Shown one piece after another: positions 56,862 to 64,000 of a stretch of DNA of 64,000 nucleotides. The notes under the pieces were generated by a model. It was not told the origin of the DNA. It searched no databases and worked only from the letters and a program-made list of their open reading frames with translations. Source of the DNA: Mongoliitalea lutea (GTDB lineage: Bacteria; Bacteroidota; Bacteroidia; Cytophagales; Cyclobacteriaceae). The stretch is from NCBI RefSeq assembly GCF_014652135.1, contig NZ_BMYF01000005.1, positions 62,001 through 126,000 on the forward strand, given 5' to 3'. Both the position numbers and the translations under genes were made by a program. Positions within the stretch are counted from its first letter, which is position 1. Each line of letters opens with the position of its first letter.

Positions 56862-58388
56862 TTAGTGTTTGAAATGTCTTACACCTGTCATCACCATACT
56901 CATGCCATGGGCATCGCAGAAATCGATGGAATCCTGGTCTTTGATGGAGCCTCCCGGCTGTACCACCGCTGTGATACCTGCTTCATGCGCAATTTCTACA
57001 CAATCTGGGAATGGGAAGAAAGCATCGGATGCCATTACAGCACCTTTCAAATCAAACCCAAAAGCTTTTGCCTTTTCAATTGCCTGACGCAAAGCATCTA
57101 CACGAGAGGTCTGCCCTACCCCTGAAGCAAATAGCTGATTGCTATTGCTCAAAACAATGGTATTGGACTTTGTGTGCTTACAAACTTTAGCAGCAAACAC
57201 CAAGGCATCTAGTTCCTCTTCGCTTGGAGCGAGCTTGGTGGCTACTTTGAAATCAGCCTTCGATTCGGTCTGTAAATCCTTATCCTGCTCGATAATCCCG
57301 TTCAACAAGGTCTTGATTTGCTTGGTACCTGGCAAGTCCATTTTCTGTTGCAAGAGAATTCTATTTTTCTTACCCTTCAATACAGCCAATGCATCTGCAT
57401 CAAAGGCCGGTGCAATCAACACTTCGAAAAACAAGCTGTTCATTTCCTCAGCAGCTGCCAAATCTACAGGCTGATTGGTAACCAACACACCCCCAAATGC
57501 AGAAGTAGTATCAGCAGCAAATGCCTTTTGATAAGCTTCTTTTACACTATCAGCTGTAGCGCAACCGCAGGCATTGGTATGCTTTAAAATGGCAAATGCA
57601 GTCTCTCCCTTGAATTCAGAAATCAAGGCAACGGCAGCATCGATATCTACTAAGTTATTGTAGGAAAGTTCTTTGCCATTTAATTGCTCAAACAAGGCTT
57701 CCAAGTCACCATAAAAGTGAGCTGCCTGATGAGGGTTCTCTCCATATCTTAAGGCCTTCGCTTTGGACTCAGACACTTTTAAGGCAGGGATTTGCTCAGT
57801 TTGGTTGAAATAATTGAAAATATGGGTATCGTAATTGGAAGACACTTGGAATGCCTGAGCTGCAAAGTAGCGTCTATCTTCCAAAGTAGTAGCTCCATCT
57901 TGTGCTTTCAAGCGGGCTTCCAATTCACCATATTGAGATTTGGAAGCAATGATGACTACATCTTTGAAGTTTTTGGCAGCAGCTCTGATCAAAGAAATTC
58001 CGCCAATATCAATTTTTTCAATCACATCTGCTTCTGATGCACCGGAAGCAACTGTTTCTTCAAATGGATACAAATCCACTATCACCAAGTCAATAGCAGG
58101 GATATCAAATTCAGCAGCCTGCGCCACATCAAAATCATTTTCCCGACGGTGAAGAATCCCTCCAAAAATCTTTGGATGCAAGGTTTTCACCCTTCCACCG
58201 AAGATGGACGGATACCCGGTCAACTCTTCTACAGGAACAACTGTAGCACCTTGCTCTTCGATAAACTGCTGTGTACCACCCGTGGAATAAATGGTTACAC
58301 CTTGGGCCTTCAATTGAGCGATGATGGGTTCAAGATTGTCTTTGTAATAGACGGAAATTAAAGCAGATTGTATTTTTTTGGTAGCCAT
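56862..58388 (-). CDS. purH: Bifunctional AICAR formyltransferase / IMP cyclohydrolase
   Basis: PurH carries out the last two steps to IMP. The protein has 508 residues from ATG 58388 (MATKKIQSALISVYYKDNLE); an upstream in-frame ATG (58406) lies in repeat-like DNA and is rejected. The MGS-like cyclohydrolase domain (1-190) holds STGGTQQFI and FGGRVKTLHPKIFGGIL; the formyltransferase domain carries RYGENPHQAA, KHTNACGCA and SDAFFPFPD. The conserved C-terminus GVRHFKH is present. The purN gene, also leftward, starts upstream. Confidence 0.95.
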   Translation of the reverse strand: MATKKIQSALISVYYKDNLEPIIAQLKAQGVTIYSTGGTQQFIEEQGATVVPVEELTGYPSIFGGRVKTLHPKIFGGILHRRENDFDVAQAAEFDIPAIDLVIVDLYPFEETVASGASEADVIEKIDIGGISLIRAAAKNFKDVVIIASKSQYGELEARLKAQDGATTLEDRRYFAAQAFQVSSNYDTHIFNYFNQTEQIPALKVSESKAKALRYGENPHQAAHFYGDLEALFEQLNGKELSYNNLVDIDAAVALISEFKGETAFAILKHTNACGCATADSVKEAYQKAFAADTTSAFGGVLVTNQPVDLAAAEEMNSLFFEVLIAPAFDADALAVLKGKKNRILLQQKMDLPGTKQIKTLLNGIIEQDKDLQTESKADFKVATKLAPSEEELDALVFAAKVCKHTKSNTIVLSNSNQLFASGVGQTSRVDALRQAIEKAKAFGFDLKGAVMASDAFFPFPDCVEIAHEAGITAVVQPGGSIKDQDSIDFCDAHGMSMVMTGVRHFKH

Positions 58389-58399
58389 GATTTTTGACG

Positions 58400-58446
58400 G
58401 CCACAAAGACGCTAGAACACAAAGGAATTGGTCGGGACTTTGTGGC
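58400..58446. repeat. Inverted repeat between purN and purH
   Basis: GCCACAAAG (58400-58408) and CTTTGTGGC (58438-58446) are exact inverted copies 29 bases apart. The left arm extends into GACGCTAG, which resembles the GCCACGAACGCTAAG units at 63.6-63.9 kb, so this may be a member of the same intergenic repeat family. Confidence 0.5.
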
Positions 58447-58497
58447 TATATTTTGGTGGAAAATTTTTCAAAGGGCAAAGGTAGGAAAATCAATAGA

Positions 58498-59055
58498 TTA
58501 AAGCAGACTTTCAATCACATTTGGAAAGTATTTATATTCCAATTCATGAACTTTGGAAGCAATGCTCTCCGGTGTATCTTCAGATGTCACCTCCACTGCT
58601 GCTTGAAAAATGATTTTACCTTCGTCATACTGTTCATTCACCAAATGAATGGTAATCCCAGTATGGGTTTCTCCCGCTGCCTTTACAGCCTCGTGCACCC
58701 GCATACCGTACATGCCTTTTCCGCCAAACTTGGGTAAAAGTGCTGGATGGATATTGACAATTTTATCAGGAAATGCTTGGATTAAATTTTCGGGAATTTT
58801 CAATAAAAAACCAGCTAATACTACCCAATCTATCTTTTGCTCAAGCAATAGCTGGGTCAATACTCCTGACTCCAATTCTTGTTTAGAAAAAATCACAGCT
58901 GGTACTTCCAACTGTTTGGCTCGCTCCAATACATAAGCATTCGATTTGTTACTGGCGATCAAAGTTACTATACCTTTATCGGAGTTTTGGAAATATCGGG
59001 TAATTGCTTCGGCATTCGAACCACTACCGGAAGCCAAAATTGCGATTCTTTTCAC
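58498..59055 (-). CDS. purN: Phosphoribosylglycinamide formyltransferase
   Basis: PurN transfers a formyl group from 10-formyl-tetrahydrofolate to GAR. The 185 residues show the N-terminal GSGSNAEAI loop, the catalytic NIHPALLPKFGGKGMYG segment, HTGITIHLV and the active-site Asp in NEQYDEGKIIFQ. The start codon is GTG (complement of 59053-59055), because the next residues KRIAILASGSGSN are the conserved opening. A Bacteroidota promoter lies just upstream (59078-59109). It is probably cotranscribed with purH. Confidence 0.93.
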   Translation of the reverse strand: MKRIAILASGSGSNAEAITRYFQNSDKGIVTLIASNKSNAYVLERAKQLEVPAVIFSKQELESGVLTQLLLEQKIDWVVLAGFLLKIPENLIQAFPDKIVNIHPALLPKFGGKGMYGMRVHEAVKAAGETHTGITIHLVNEQYDEGKIIFQAAVEVTSEDTPESIASKVHELEYKYFPNVIESLL

Positions 59056-59077
59056 GTGCGAGGAGATTGATGACCTT

Positions 59078-59109
59078 CAAAAATAGGGACTAAGGTGTTA
59101 GCTACCAAA
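59078..59109 (-). promoter_or_regulatory. Promoter of purN (and purH)
   Basis: The minus strand has TTTG (59106-59109), 20 bases, then TATTTTTG (59078-59085), a full match to the Bacteroidota consensus. The GTG start is 23 bases downstream. Confidence 0.65.
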
Positions 59110-59274
59110 ATTAGTTTTAAATCATTTAATTACAACTGCTTGAATTATTTTACAAAAAACGGAAATTCAGACACTTTGTTTCATTGGAAAAATTATTTTA
59201 AAATTAATTTTTGTTAATGCAACCTCAAAGAAAGATTATTCCGTATGAACACTTAAACCAATAGAATATGTACC

Positions 59275-60054
59275 ATGAAAAACCGATTGTTATTAGCTAG
59301 CCTTTTGGGAATATTTTTCCTTAGTTCTTGTGCTGTCATCCGTCAGGGAGAAGTGGGTGTCAAAAGTAGATTCGGAAAACTTTCAGACACCTCTCTTGAC
59401 GCTGGATTGGTAGGATTTAATCCATTTACTACACGAGTGATAAAAGTCCCTATTCGTACCGTAAATCAAGAAATCCGCTTACCACTTCCAAGTAAAGAAG
59501 GGTTGACCATTGAATCAGAGATCTCAATTCTTTACAGCATTGAAAAGAATAAGGTACCTTTTATCTTGGAAGACATCGGAGAGAATTATGAGCGTGTGTT
59601 GATTTTAAATGTATTCCGCTCTGCGGCTGCAGATATTACGGCACAGTACATGGCCAAAGACATGCACTCAGGGATGCGTTCAGAAATTGAAAAAGAAATT
59701 CAGGAAAGAATGCATGAGTCTTTAAGACAAAGAGGTTTCGTTGTTGAGCGTGTCCTGATGAAGAGTATCAACTTACCAACAGAGCTAAGCCGTGCCATTG
59801 AGCGTAAATTGAAAGCTGAACAAGAGGCGCAGCAAATGGAGTACATTTTGGAACGTGAGCGAAAAGAAGCCGAAAGACGTAAAATTGAAGCAGAAGGTAC
59901 CCGTGAAGCACAAAAAATCTTAGCCGAAGGACTTGTGAGGGAAATCATTGAGTTGAGGAGTATCGAAGCATTCCGAGAGCTTGCCAACTCTCCAAATACT
60001 AAAATCATCATTACAGACGGCAAAACCCCTTACTTGATCAATTCTCAAAAATAA
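59275..60054 (+). CDS. SPFH/prohibitin-family lipoprotein
   Basis: The 259-residue protein begins with a lipoprotein signal (lipobox LSSC, Cys 19). The SPFH (Band 7) domain covers about 22-200 (VIRQGEVGVKSRFGKL, NVFRSAAADITAQY, MKSINLPTELSRAIERK), followed by a coiled coil rich in Glu, Arg and Lys and a short C-terminal segment. Prohibitin-like proteins form large membrane rings; the role in Bacteroidota is not established. A lipid anchor in place of the usual N-terminal transmembrane helix is notable. Single gene; a hairpin follows at 60114. Confidence 0.85.
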   Translation: MKNRLLLASLLGIFFLSSCAVIRQGEVGVKSRFGKLSDTSLDAGLVGFNPFTTRVIKVPIRTVNQEIRLPLPSKEGLTIESEISILYSIEKNKVPFILEDIGENYERVLILNVFRSAAADITAQYMAKDMHSGMRSEIEKEIQERMHESLRQRGFVVERVLMKSINLPTELSRAIERKLKAEQEAQQMEYILERERKEAERRKIEAEGTREAQKILAEGLVREIIELRSIEAFRELANSPNTKIIITDGKTPYLINSQK

Positions 60055-60113
60055 GGGTTGCCAATAAGACAATCATAATAGGGTGATTGCGATGAGTTCT
60101 CCTCGAGAACGAT

Positions 60114-60142
60114 AAAAGCTCTGCTTAAGCAGGGCTTTTTTA
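60114..60142 (+). terminator. Intrinsic terminator after the SPFH gene
   Basis: AAAGCTCTGC-TTAA-GCAGGGCTTT hairpin with one mismatched pair (60115-60140), followed by T residues. Its right end overlaps the stop codon of the convergent agmatinase-family gene. Confidence 0.75.
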
Positions 60143-60934
60143 TTGCTTCATTTTACCAATCATCTCTTTCATCAACTTGAACGCCAGCATCGCTGTCATG
60201 TCATGATGGTCACGAACAGGATTGTACTCAACCAAATCTGCCCCAATAATGGGTGTTTTGATAGTCTGAATGATATCGAGCAGCTGCCGAGTACTCATGC
60301 CACCTGGTTCATAATGCGATATTCCCGGCGCAAACGCAGGGTCTAATACATCAATATCCAGGGAAATATACAGCGGCCCTTCTAAGGTATGTATGAAATC
60401 CATGCTAAAGTCTTTCATTTCAAGGATTGAGACCTTGTACTTGGCCGCCTGTTCCCGCTGATGTTGAGTCAAGGTTCGGATGCCGACTTGGGTCAGAGAT
60501 TTAAGCAAGCCTTTTTCCAATAATCGGACAAAAGGAGAAGCATGGGAATAGGGATTGCCTTCAAAATCCTCATACAAATCGCCGTGCGCGTCCAATTGTA
60601 ATACATGCAAAGGACCATGTTTCAGTGCATGCGCTTCAATAACGGGGTATGCAATGGAATGATCTCCTCCCAAGCTCAACAGTTTGCTACCATCAGCAAT
60701 GGCTTTGCTGACGGATGTTTTGATGTACTCGTATGCCTTTTGGGGATCTTGACTAGCAAACAATAAATCCCCTAAATCTTGAAAATCCCTACCTGCTAGG
60801 ATTTCCACTCCTTCTTCCGTGTAGTTATTGGCAGATCCTTCACTTGCCATTAGGCGTATTCTTGGAGGAGCCAAATACGGTCCTCTAAGGAAGGAACTGT
60901 TAGCATCAAAGGGGATTCCTAGAATTTTAATCAT
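60140..60934 (-). CDS. Agmatinase/arginase (ureohydrolase) family protein
   Basis: The 264-residue enzyme has the full dinuclear manganese site of ureohydrolases: GGDHSIAYP (His ligand), LDAHGDLYED (two Asp and one His) and SLDIDVLDPAFAPG (two Asp). It hydrolyses a guanidino compound such as agmatine, arginine or guanidinobutyrate; formiminoglutamase-type activity is also possible. It starts inside the stop of the serine hydrolase gene (four-base ATGA overlap), so the two are translationally coupled. No polyamine genes adjoin. Confidence 0.86.
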   Translation of the reverse strand: MIKILGIPFDANSSFLRGPYLAPPRIRLMASEGSANNYTEEGVEILAGRDFQDLGDLLFASQDPQKAYEYIKTSVSKAIADGSKLLSLGGDHSIAYPVIEAHALKHGPLHVLQLDAHGDLYEDFEGNPYSHASPFVRLLEKGLLKSLTQVGIRTLTQHQREQAAKYKVSILEMKDFSMDFIHTLEGPLYISLDIDVLDPAFAPGISHYEPGGMSTRQLLDIIQTIKTPIIGADLVEYNPVRDHHDMTAMLAFKLMKEMIGKMKQ

Positions 60935-62469
60935 GGGTTGATTTTTACCGGTTTCAATTCCTCAAAGAAAATATCATCATTGGGAACATTAAAGTCCATT
61001 CCTGTCACCTCCAACTTATTATTGAGAATAAACTGAAGGGTACCGAAGTTAAACCAGGCATGTTTCTCATCCCAGATGATTTCATAGGTATCATAATGCC
61101 AGTGTTTCAAGCTGGCATTCAGTCTTGGAGCATCTTCGAAATATATGCGCAAAGCGCCATTTTCTTCTTTGACTTCGATTATGCCATAGATGTCTGAGCT
61201 ATAGGCTCCTATAAATTGGGAAGAAGGGACGGATGTCTTTGTATTAAGAACTCTGGCTTTTTTGATGTCTTCGATGCGGGTGTCATTGGCTTGGTTGGCT
61301 AAACTCCTTTTGAGCAAATCTGCGGACCAGTCCTTATTTCCTGTTCCTAAAAATTGGTCAAAAGCATAATAGGTTGCCGCCATGATGGGACTTTGATGGC
61401 CATTGGTCAGGACAACTACACCCAACTTTTCTTCAGGAATCATGGTCACGGCTGTAATCATGCCGTCGTATCCCCCTGTATGGCCTACCATGAATTTTCC
61501 ATGGAAATCACCCATATTCCAACCCAGTCCATAGCCACTGAAATGCCTGCCCAGGTCGTTTGGCTGGGTGTGATCCACCATGTTGACATTATGCATGGTC
61601 CACATCAGGTTGCGGTTGCTACTTGAGATCAGCGTGTCCTGTCCGATAATCCCATGGTTCATATTGAAGATCATCCATTTGGCCACATCGCTTACTGAAG
61701 AAATCAATCCACCAGTAGCAGCGATACTTTCCCAGTCTTCAAATTCAATGGGGAAGTTTTTTGCTTCCTCTCGGCCATGGGCAGTGACATAATTCCCTTT
61801 TTTATCCAGGTCTTTAGCTGTAGTAATTGTCCTGTCCATGCCTAAAGGATGGAGAATGCGTTCCTGCACATTTTCTCCCCATGTTTTGCCGGTAATTGTT
61901 CGGATGATTTCACCTGCTGCTACATACATTAAATTGGAATAACCATAACCTCCCCTGAAGTCGAAAGCTTGTGGCATCTTTCCTGCCCTTTTGATAAAAT
62001 CCTCGGCGGAACCTTCATTTTTGTACCAGATAACGTCTCCACTAAAGGTTCCCAGGCCCACCCTATGACTTAGCAGGTCGCGGATGGTAACATGCGCACT
62101 TATCCAGGGATCATAAAAAAGTGAAAAATAAGGCAGATAATCTTTTACCCGATCGTTCCAATTTAGTTTTCCCTCCTGTACCAGCATTGCTAATACAGCC
62201 GAAGTAAAGGCCTTGGAATTGGAAGCGATAGCGTAGAGGGTATGTTCATCGGGTTTTTCATTTTTACCAACTGTCTTGGTGCCGAAGTTGCCGGTGAAAA
62301 TTAATTGTCCATCTTGAACAATGCCAATACTGGCTCCCGGAACATCCCAGTCTTTGACCATCTGTTCAAAATAGGCATCGAGCTTTTGAAGATCGGGGGT
62401 AGTTTGGGCCTGAAGGGAGTGGATTGCAAACAGGAAAAAGACCCAAAATAAGCATAGATGTTTTTTCAT
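60931..62469 (-). CDS. Exported serine hydrolase, class C beta-lactamase fold
   Basis: The 512-residue protein has a signal peptide (ending SLQAQT) and a beta-lactamase class C/DD-peptidase-type domain: the nucleophile motif S83-x-x-K86 (SNSK), Y177-S178-N179 (YSN), and HTGGYDG near 330. The C-terminal part (from about 400) resembles the DUF3471 lipocalin-like domain often attached to such proteins. Probable periplasmic esterase, D-amino-acid peptidase or penicillin-recognising enzyme; no evidence for drug resistance. It heads a two-gene unit with the ureohydrolase. Confidence 0.88.
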   Translation of the reverse strand: MKKHLCLFWVFFLFAIHSLQAQTTPDLQKLDAYFEQMVKDWDVPGASIGIVQDGQLIFTGNFGTKTVGKNEKPDEHTLYAIASNSKAFTSAVLAMLVQEGKLNWNDRVKDYLPYFSLFYDPWISAHVTIRDLLSHRVGLGTFSGDVIWYKNEGSAEDFIKRAGKMPQAFDFRGGYGYSNLMYVAAGEIIRTITGKTWGENVQERILHPLGMDRTITTAKDLDKKGNYVTAHGREEAKNFPIEFEDWESIAATGGLISSVSDVAKWMIFNMNHGIIGQDTLISSSNRNLMWTMHNVNMVDHTQPNDLGRHFSGYGLGWNMGDFHGKFMVGHTGGYDGMITAVTMIPEEKLGVVVLTNGHQSPIMAATYYAFDQFLGTGNKDWSADLLKRSLANQANDTRIEDIKKARVLNTKTSVPSSQFIGAYSSDIYGIIEVKEENGALRIYFEDAPRLNASLKHWHYDTYEIIWDEKHAWFNFGTLQFILNNKLEVTGMDFNVPNDDIFFEELKPVKINP

Positions 62470-62901
62470 TTATTGAGCGTGGATAGATGATGGCTCAATT
62501 TAGGAAAGACTTGGGACTGTCCAAATAAAAGAGACCTGTTTAGAAATAGAAAAATTAGTAAAGGGATATTTTCATAACATTAAGTATTCAGGCAGAACCA
62601 TTTGCCTACTTTCAAATTTTTAGTGAAATAGTTTTCCCCATATGAATGAATTAAATTTCTTTTCTGAATTCGATGAGAGCGGTAATCCTTTGAGGTGAAA
62701 AGACACGTGAGGTGAAAATACAGGGTTTTTTGAAAGCACAATTGAAATAAATTACATCTGTGCTAAATCGGTTGAATCAGCTTTATCTGTGAGAGACTGT
62801 TCACCTCTCCACTCTTATCTGTCTTCTGATCAAACCTTCTTTATAATGGATATGAAGGTTAAGAAAAAAAATACTTCAACCGTTGCTAGCATTCAAAAGC
62901 G
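62470..62901. other. Intergenic region with no recognised gene
   Basis: This 432-base stretch between two leftward genes has no recognisable gene, hairpin with T-run or repeat unit. It should contain the promoter of the serine hydrolase gene near 62470-62560. Confidence 0.5.
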
Positions 62902-63582
62902 TCAAAACCTAAACTTAACAGCAAGGCTGGGACTCAGCAATTGAAAGGCTGCATTTCGGGTATTGAGAGTGACTGTCCCTTGATTGTCATAGCTCGCGTC
63001 ACGGCTGGTAAGGAAATCCATGATGCCTGTTTGCATGTAATTTACTCTCAGTTCCAGGAATGTATCTCCATCCTTTTCTAAGGGTATCATCAAGCCGCCT
63101 CCCAATTGATACATATGAGCCCAATCATACACCTCAGTTCCTGACACAAATGGTTCAGCCAGTCTGTTTTCCCTGACCTTAGATCGAGTGTAGGTATGAA
63201 TGGCCCCCAATTGTCCTTCAACAAAAGGTCGAACCCCTATCCCGAAATCCGGCATGACACGAACTACTCCTGAGAGATGAATGGCATTGTTATTTCTTCG
63301 GATCCTGAATCGCTGATCGGTGCCGTTAACCACTTCTCTACTCCTATGAACCGCTGTTCCATAAAGCATGTATCCGAATTCCCCACCTAGGTAAATGGGA
63401 GTATTTGCAAGCTGTTGGAGAACTCCAAGGTTAAGAGAGGGAAACCATTGACTGTCCACTTCCGAGCGGAAATCAGCGGTAGGTAAGCCAGCGTTGATCC
63501 GTATTCCCCCTAGCGTTTCCTGCGCTTGGACTGAAAAAGAAAAGCTAAGCAAAAGCAAGACTAAAGAAAGTATTGTCTTCAT
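62902..63582 (-). CDS. Small outer-membrane beta-barrel protein
   Basis: The 226-residue protein starts with a signal peptide (SFSVQAQE) and then alternates hydrophobic and polar residues with many Gly and aromatic residues (GGIRINAGLP, LGGEFGYMLYG, GGGLMIPLEKDGDTFLELRV), ending in Phe (LAVKFRF). This is the pattern of an eight-strand outer-membrane beta-barrel (OmpW/OmpA-like or the generic outer membrane beta-barrel family). Function unknown. Confidence 0.78.
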   Translation of the reverse strand: MKTILSLVLLLLSFSFSVQAQETLGGIRINAGLPTADFRSEVDSQWFPSLNLGVLQQLANTPIYLGGEFGYMLYGTAVHRSREVVNGTDQRFRIRRNNNAIHLSGVVRVMPDFGIGVRPFVEGQLGAIHTYTRSKVRENRLAEPFVSGTEVYDWAHMYQLGGGLMIPLEKDGDTFLELRVNYMQTGIMDFLTSRDASYDNQGTVTLNTRNAAFQLLSPSLAVKFRF

Positions 63583-63651
63583 AAGCGAAAATTTTCAGAA
63601 TAAGTTATTGCCTTTTTGAACGAAAAATTAAGAACTGGGTTTAAATTTCTC

Positions 63652-63880
63652 GCCACGAGCGCTAAGATAAAGGCCACGAACGCTAAGAAAAAAACCACAT
63701 AGTTGCGAGCGTTGCGTGAACCTCATTATTTTTCTCATAAGTTATTAACTAATCTATGAATTCCAACTTTAAAAATTTTTACATAACCATGTTCAAAATA
63801 AAAGATGTTGTATCTTCTATAGAACATTACTGAAATATGTTCACGCAACGAGCGCAAAGAAGAGCGCCACGTACGCTAAG
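63652..63880 (+). repeat. GCCACGAACGCTAAG repeat family, three copies
   Basis: Units of 15 bases occur at 63652-63666 (GCCACGAGCGCTAAG), 63673-63687 (GCCACGAACGCTAAG) and 63866-63880 (GCCACGTACGCTAAG). Each is followed by an A-rich stretch. A related unit lies before purH at 58400. Confidence 0.75.
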
Positions 63881-63931
63881 AGTAAATAATATTTTTTGCG
63901 AGCGTTGCGTCATTTCGTTGCGAGCGTTGCG
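63705..63931 (+). repeat. GCGAGCGTTGCG repeats and flanking 11-base inverted repeat
   Basis: GCGAGCGTTGCG is present at 63705-63716, 63898-63909 and 63920-63931. GTTGCGTGAAC (63711-63721) and GTTCACGCAAC (63839-63849) are exact inverted copies around a 117-base AT-rich core, so the block resembles a small non-autonomous mobile unit or a REP cluster. Confidence 0.65.
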
Positions 63932-63945
63932 AGAACCCTAGAAAT

Positions 63946-64000
63946 CTACGCTCGCTCCTTCTCCACCAGCATCCCCGTGATTTCATTCATTGTCTTGACC
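63946..64000 (-). CDS. Possible C-terminal end of an unidentified gene running off the right edge
   Basis: The minus strand is open from the edge to a TAG complementary to 63946-63948 and encodes VKTMNEITGMLVEKERA. Seventeen residues are too few to name a family, and the end overlaps a GC-rich tract like the neighbouring repeats. It could be the tail of a real gene that starts outside the window. Confidence 0.35.
   Translation of the reverse strand, partial: VKTMNEITGMLVEKERA

Larger units (their letters stand above)
63583..63945. other. Repeat-bearing intergenic region
   Basis: The 363 bases carry two blocks of short GC-rich repeats around an AT-rich core of 117 bases. Units are GCCACG(A/T)(A/G)CGCTAAG and GCGAGCGTTGCG, described as separate features. 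No open reading frame was found. Confidence 0.7.

Noticed and set aside
58386-58406. Upstream start for purH giving MWPSKIM at the N-terminus
   Set aside because: These codons lie in DNA resembling the intergenic repeat family, and the conserved N-terminus begins at MATKK (58388).

Overview
The window looks like chromosome of a Bacteroidota bacterium of the order Cytophagales, most likely family Cyclobacteriaceae; this placement is inferred from gene content, not from a search. Supporting signs are a SusC/SusD pair, type III glutamine synthetase, a Porin_10-type outer-membrane protein, DUF5687 and DUF6600 family proteins, a Lacal_2735-type small protein, low GC content, and promoters of the Bacteroidota type (TTTG, about 20 bases, TAnnTTTG). 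No rRNA, tRNA, CRISPR array, prophage or insertion sequence was recognised.

Layout. At 1-872 lies the start of a polysaccharide-export (SLBB) gene and, upstream of it, a winged-helix regulator with a nucleotidyltransferase-like tail, probably the edge of a capsule or exopolysaccharide locus. 1.2-12.6 kb is mostly housekeeping: an ABC-F protein, pyruvate dehydrogenase E2, a YheT hydrolase, an SRAP protein, a metallo-beta-lactamase-fold hydrolase, FabH plus an unknown partner, a MORN-repeat protein, a small coiled protein and a DUF6600 surface protein.

13.1-27.0 kb is the accessory region of most interest. A rightward run (ROK regulator, FG-GAP/ASPIC protein, vanadium-haloperoxidase-type enzyme) collides tail to tail with a leftward run (SusC, SusD, GH18 chitinase-like lipoprotein, exported FAD oxidoreductase with an SLH-like tail). 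I read it as a glycan-utilisation locus for chitin or another GlcNAc-containing polymer, joined to exported redox enzymes of unknown purpose.

27.4-40.9 kb holds glutamine synthetase III, MtaB, a GMC oxidoreductase with a lone MacB-like permease, MiaE, a porin, LpxK, Nif3-like and zinc-ribbon proteins, a small secreted unknown and a histidine phosphatase. 41.0-44.3 kb is a menaquinone operon (thioesterase, MenF, MenD). After a repeat-rich non-coding gap at 44.3-44.9 kb come an ABC exporter pair, a nitroreductase, class Ia ribonucleotide reductase (nrdA, nrdB), aldose epimerase with a LacI regulator, a glutaminyl-cyclase-like M28 protein, CysS, PurH, PurN, an SPFH lipoprotein, an agmatinase-family enzyme coupled to a class C beta-lactamase-fold hydrolase, and a small outer-membrane protein. 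The last 400 bases hold a second family of intergenic repeats.

Calls are based on reading motifs and recalling families. Residue numbers were counted by hand. Promoters, operators and repeat-element interpretations are inferences.
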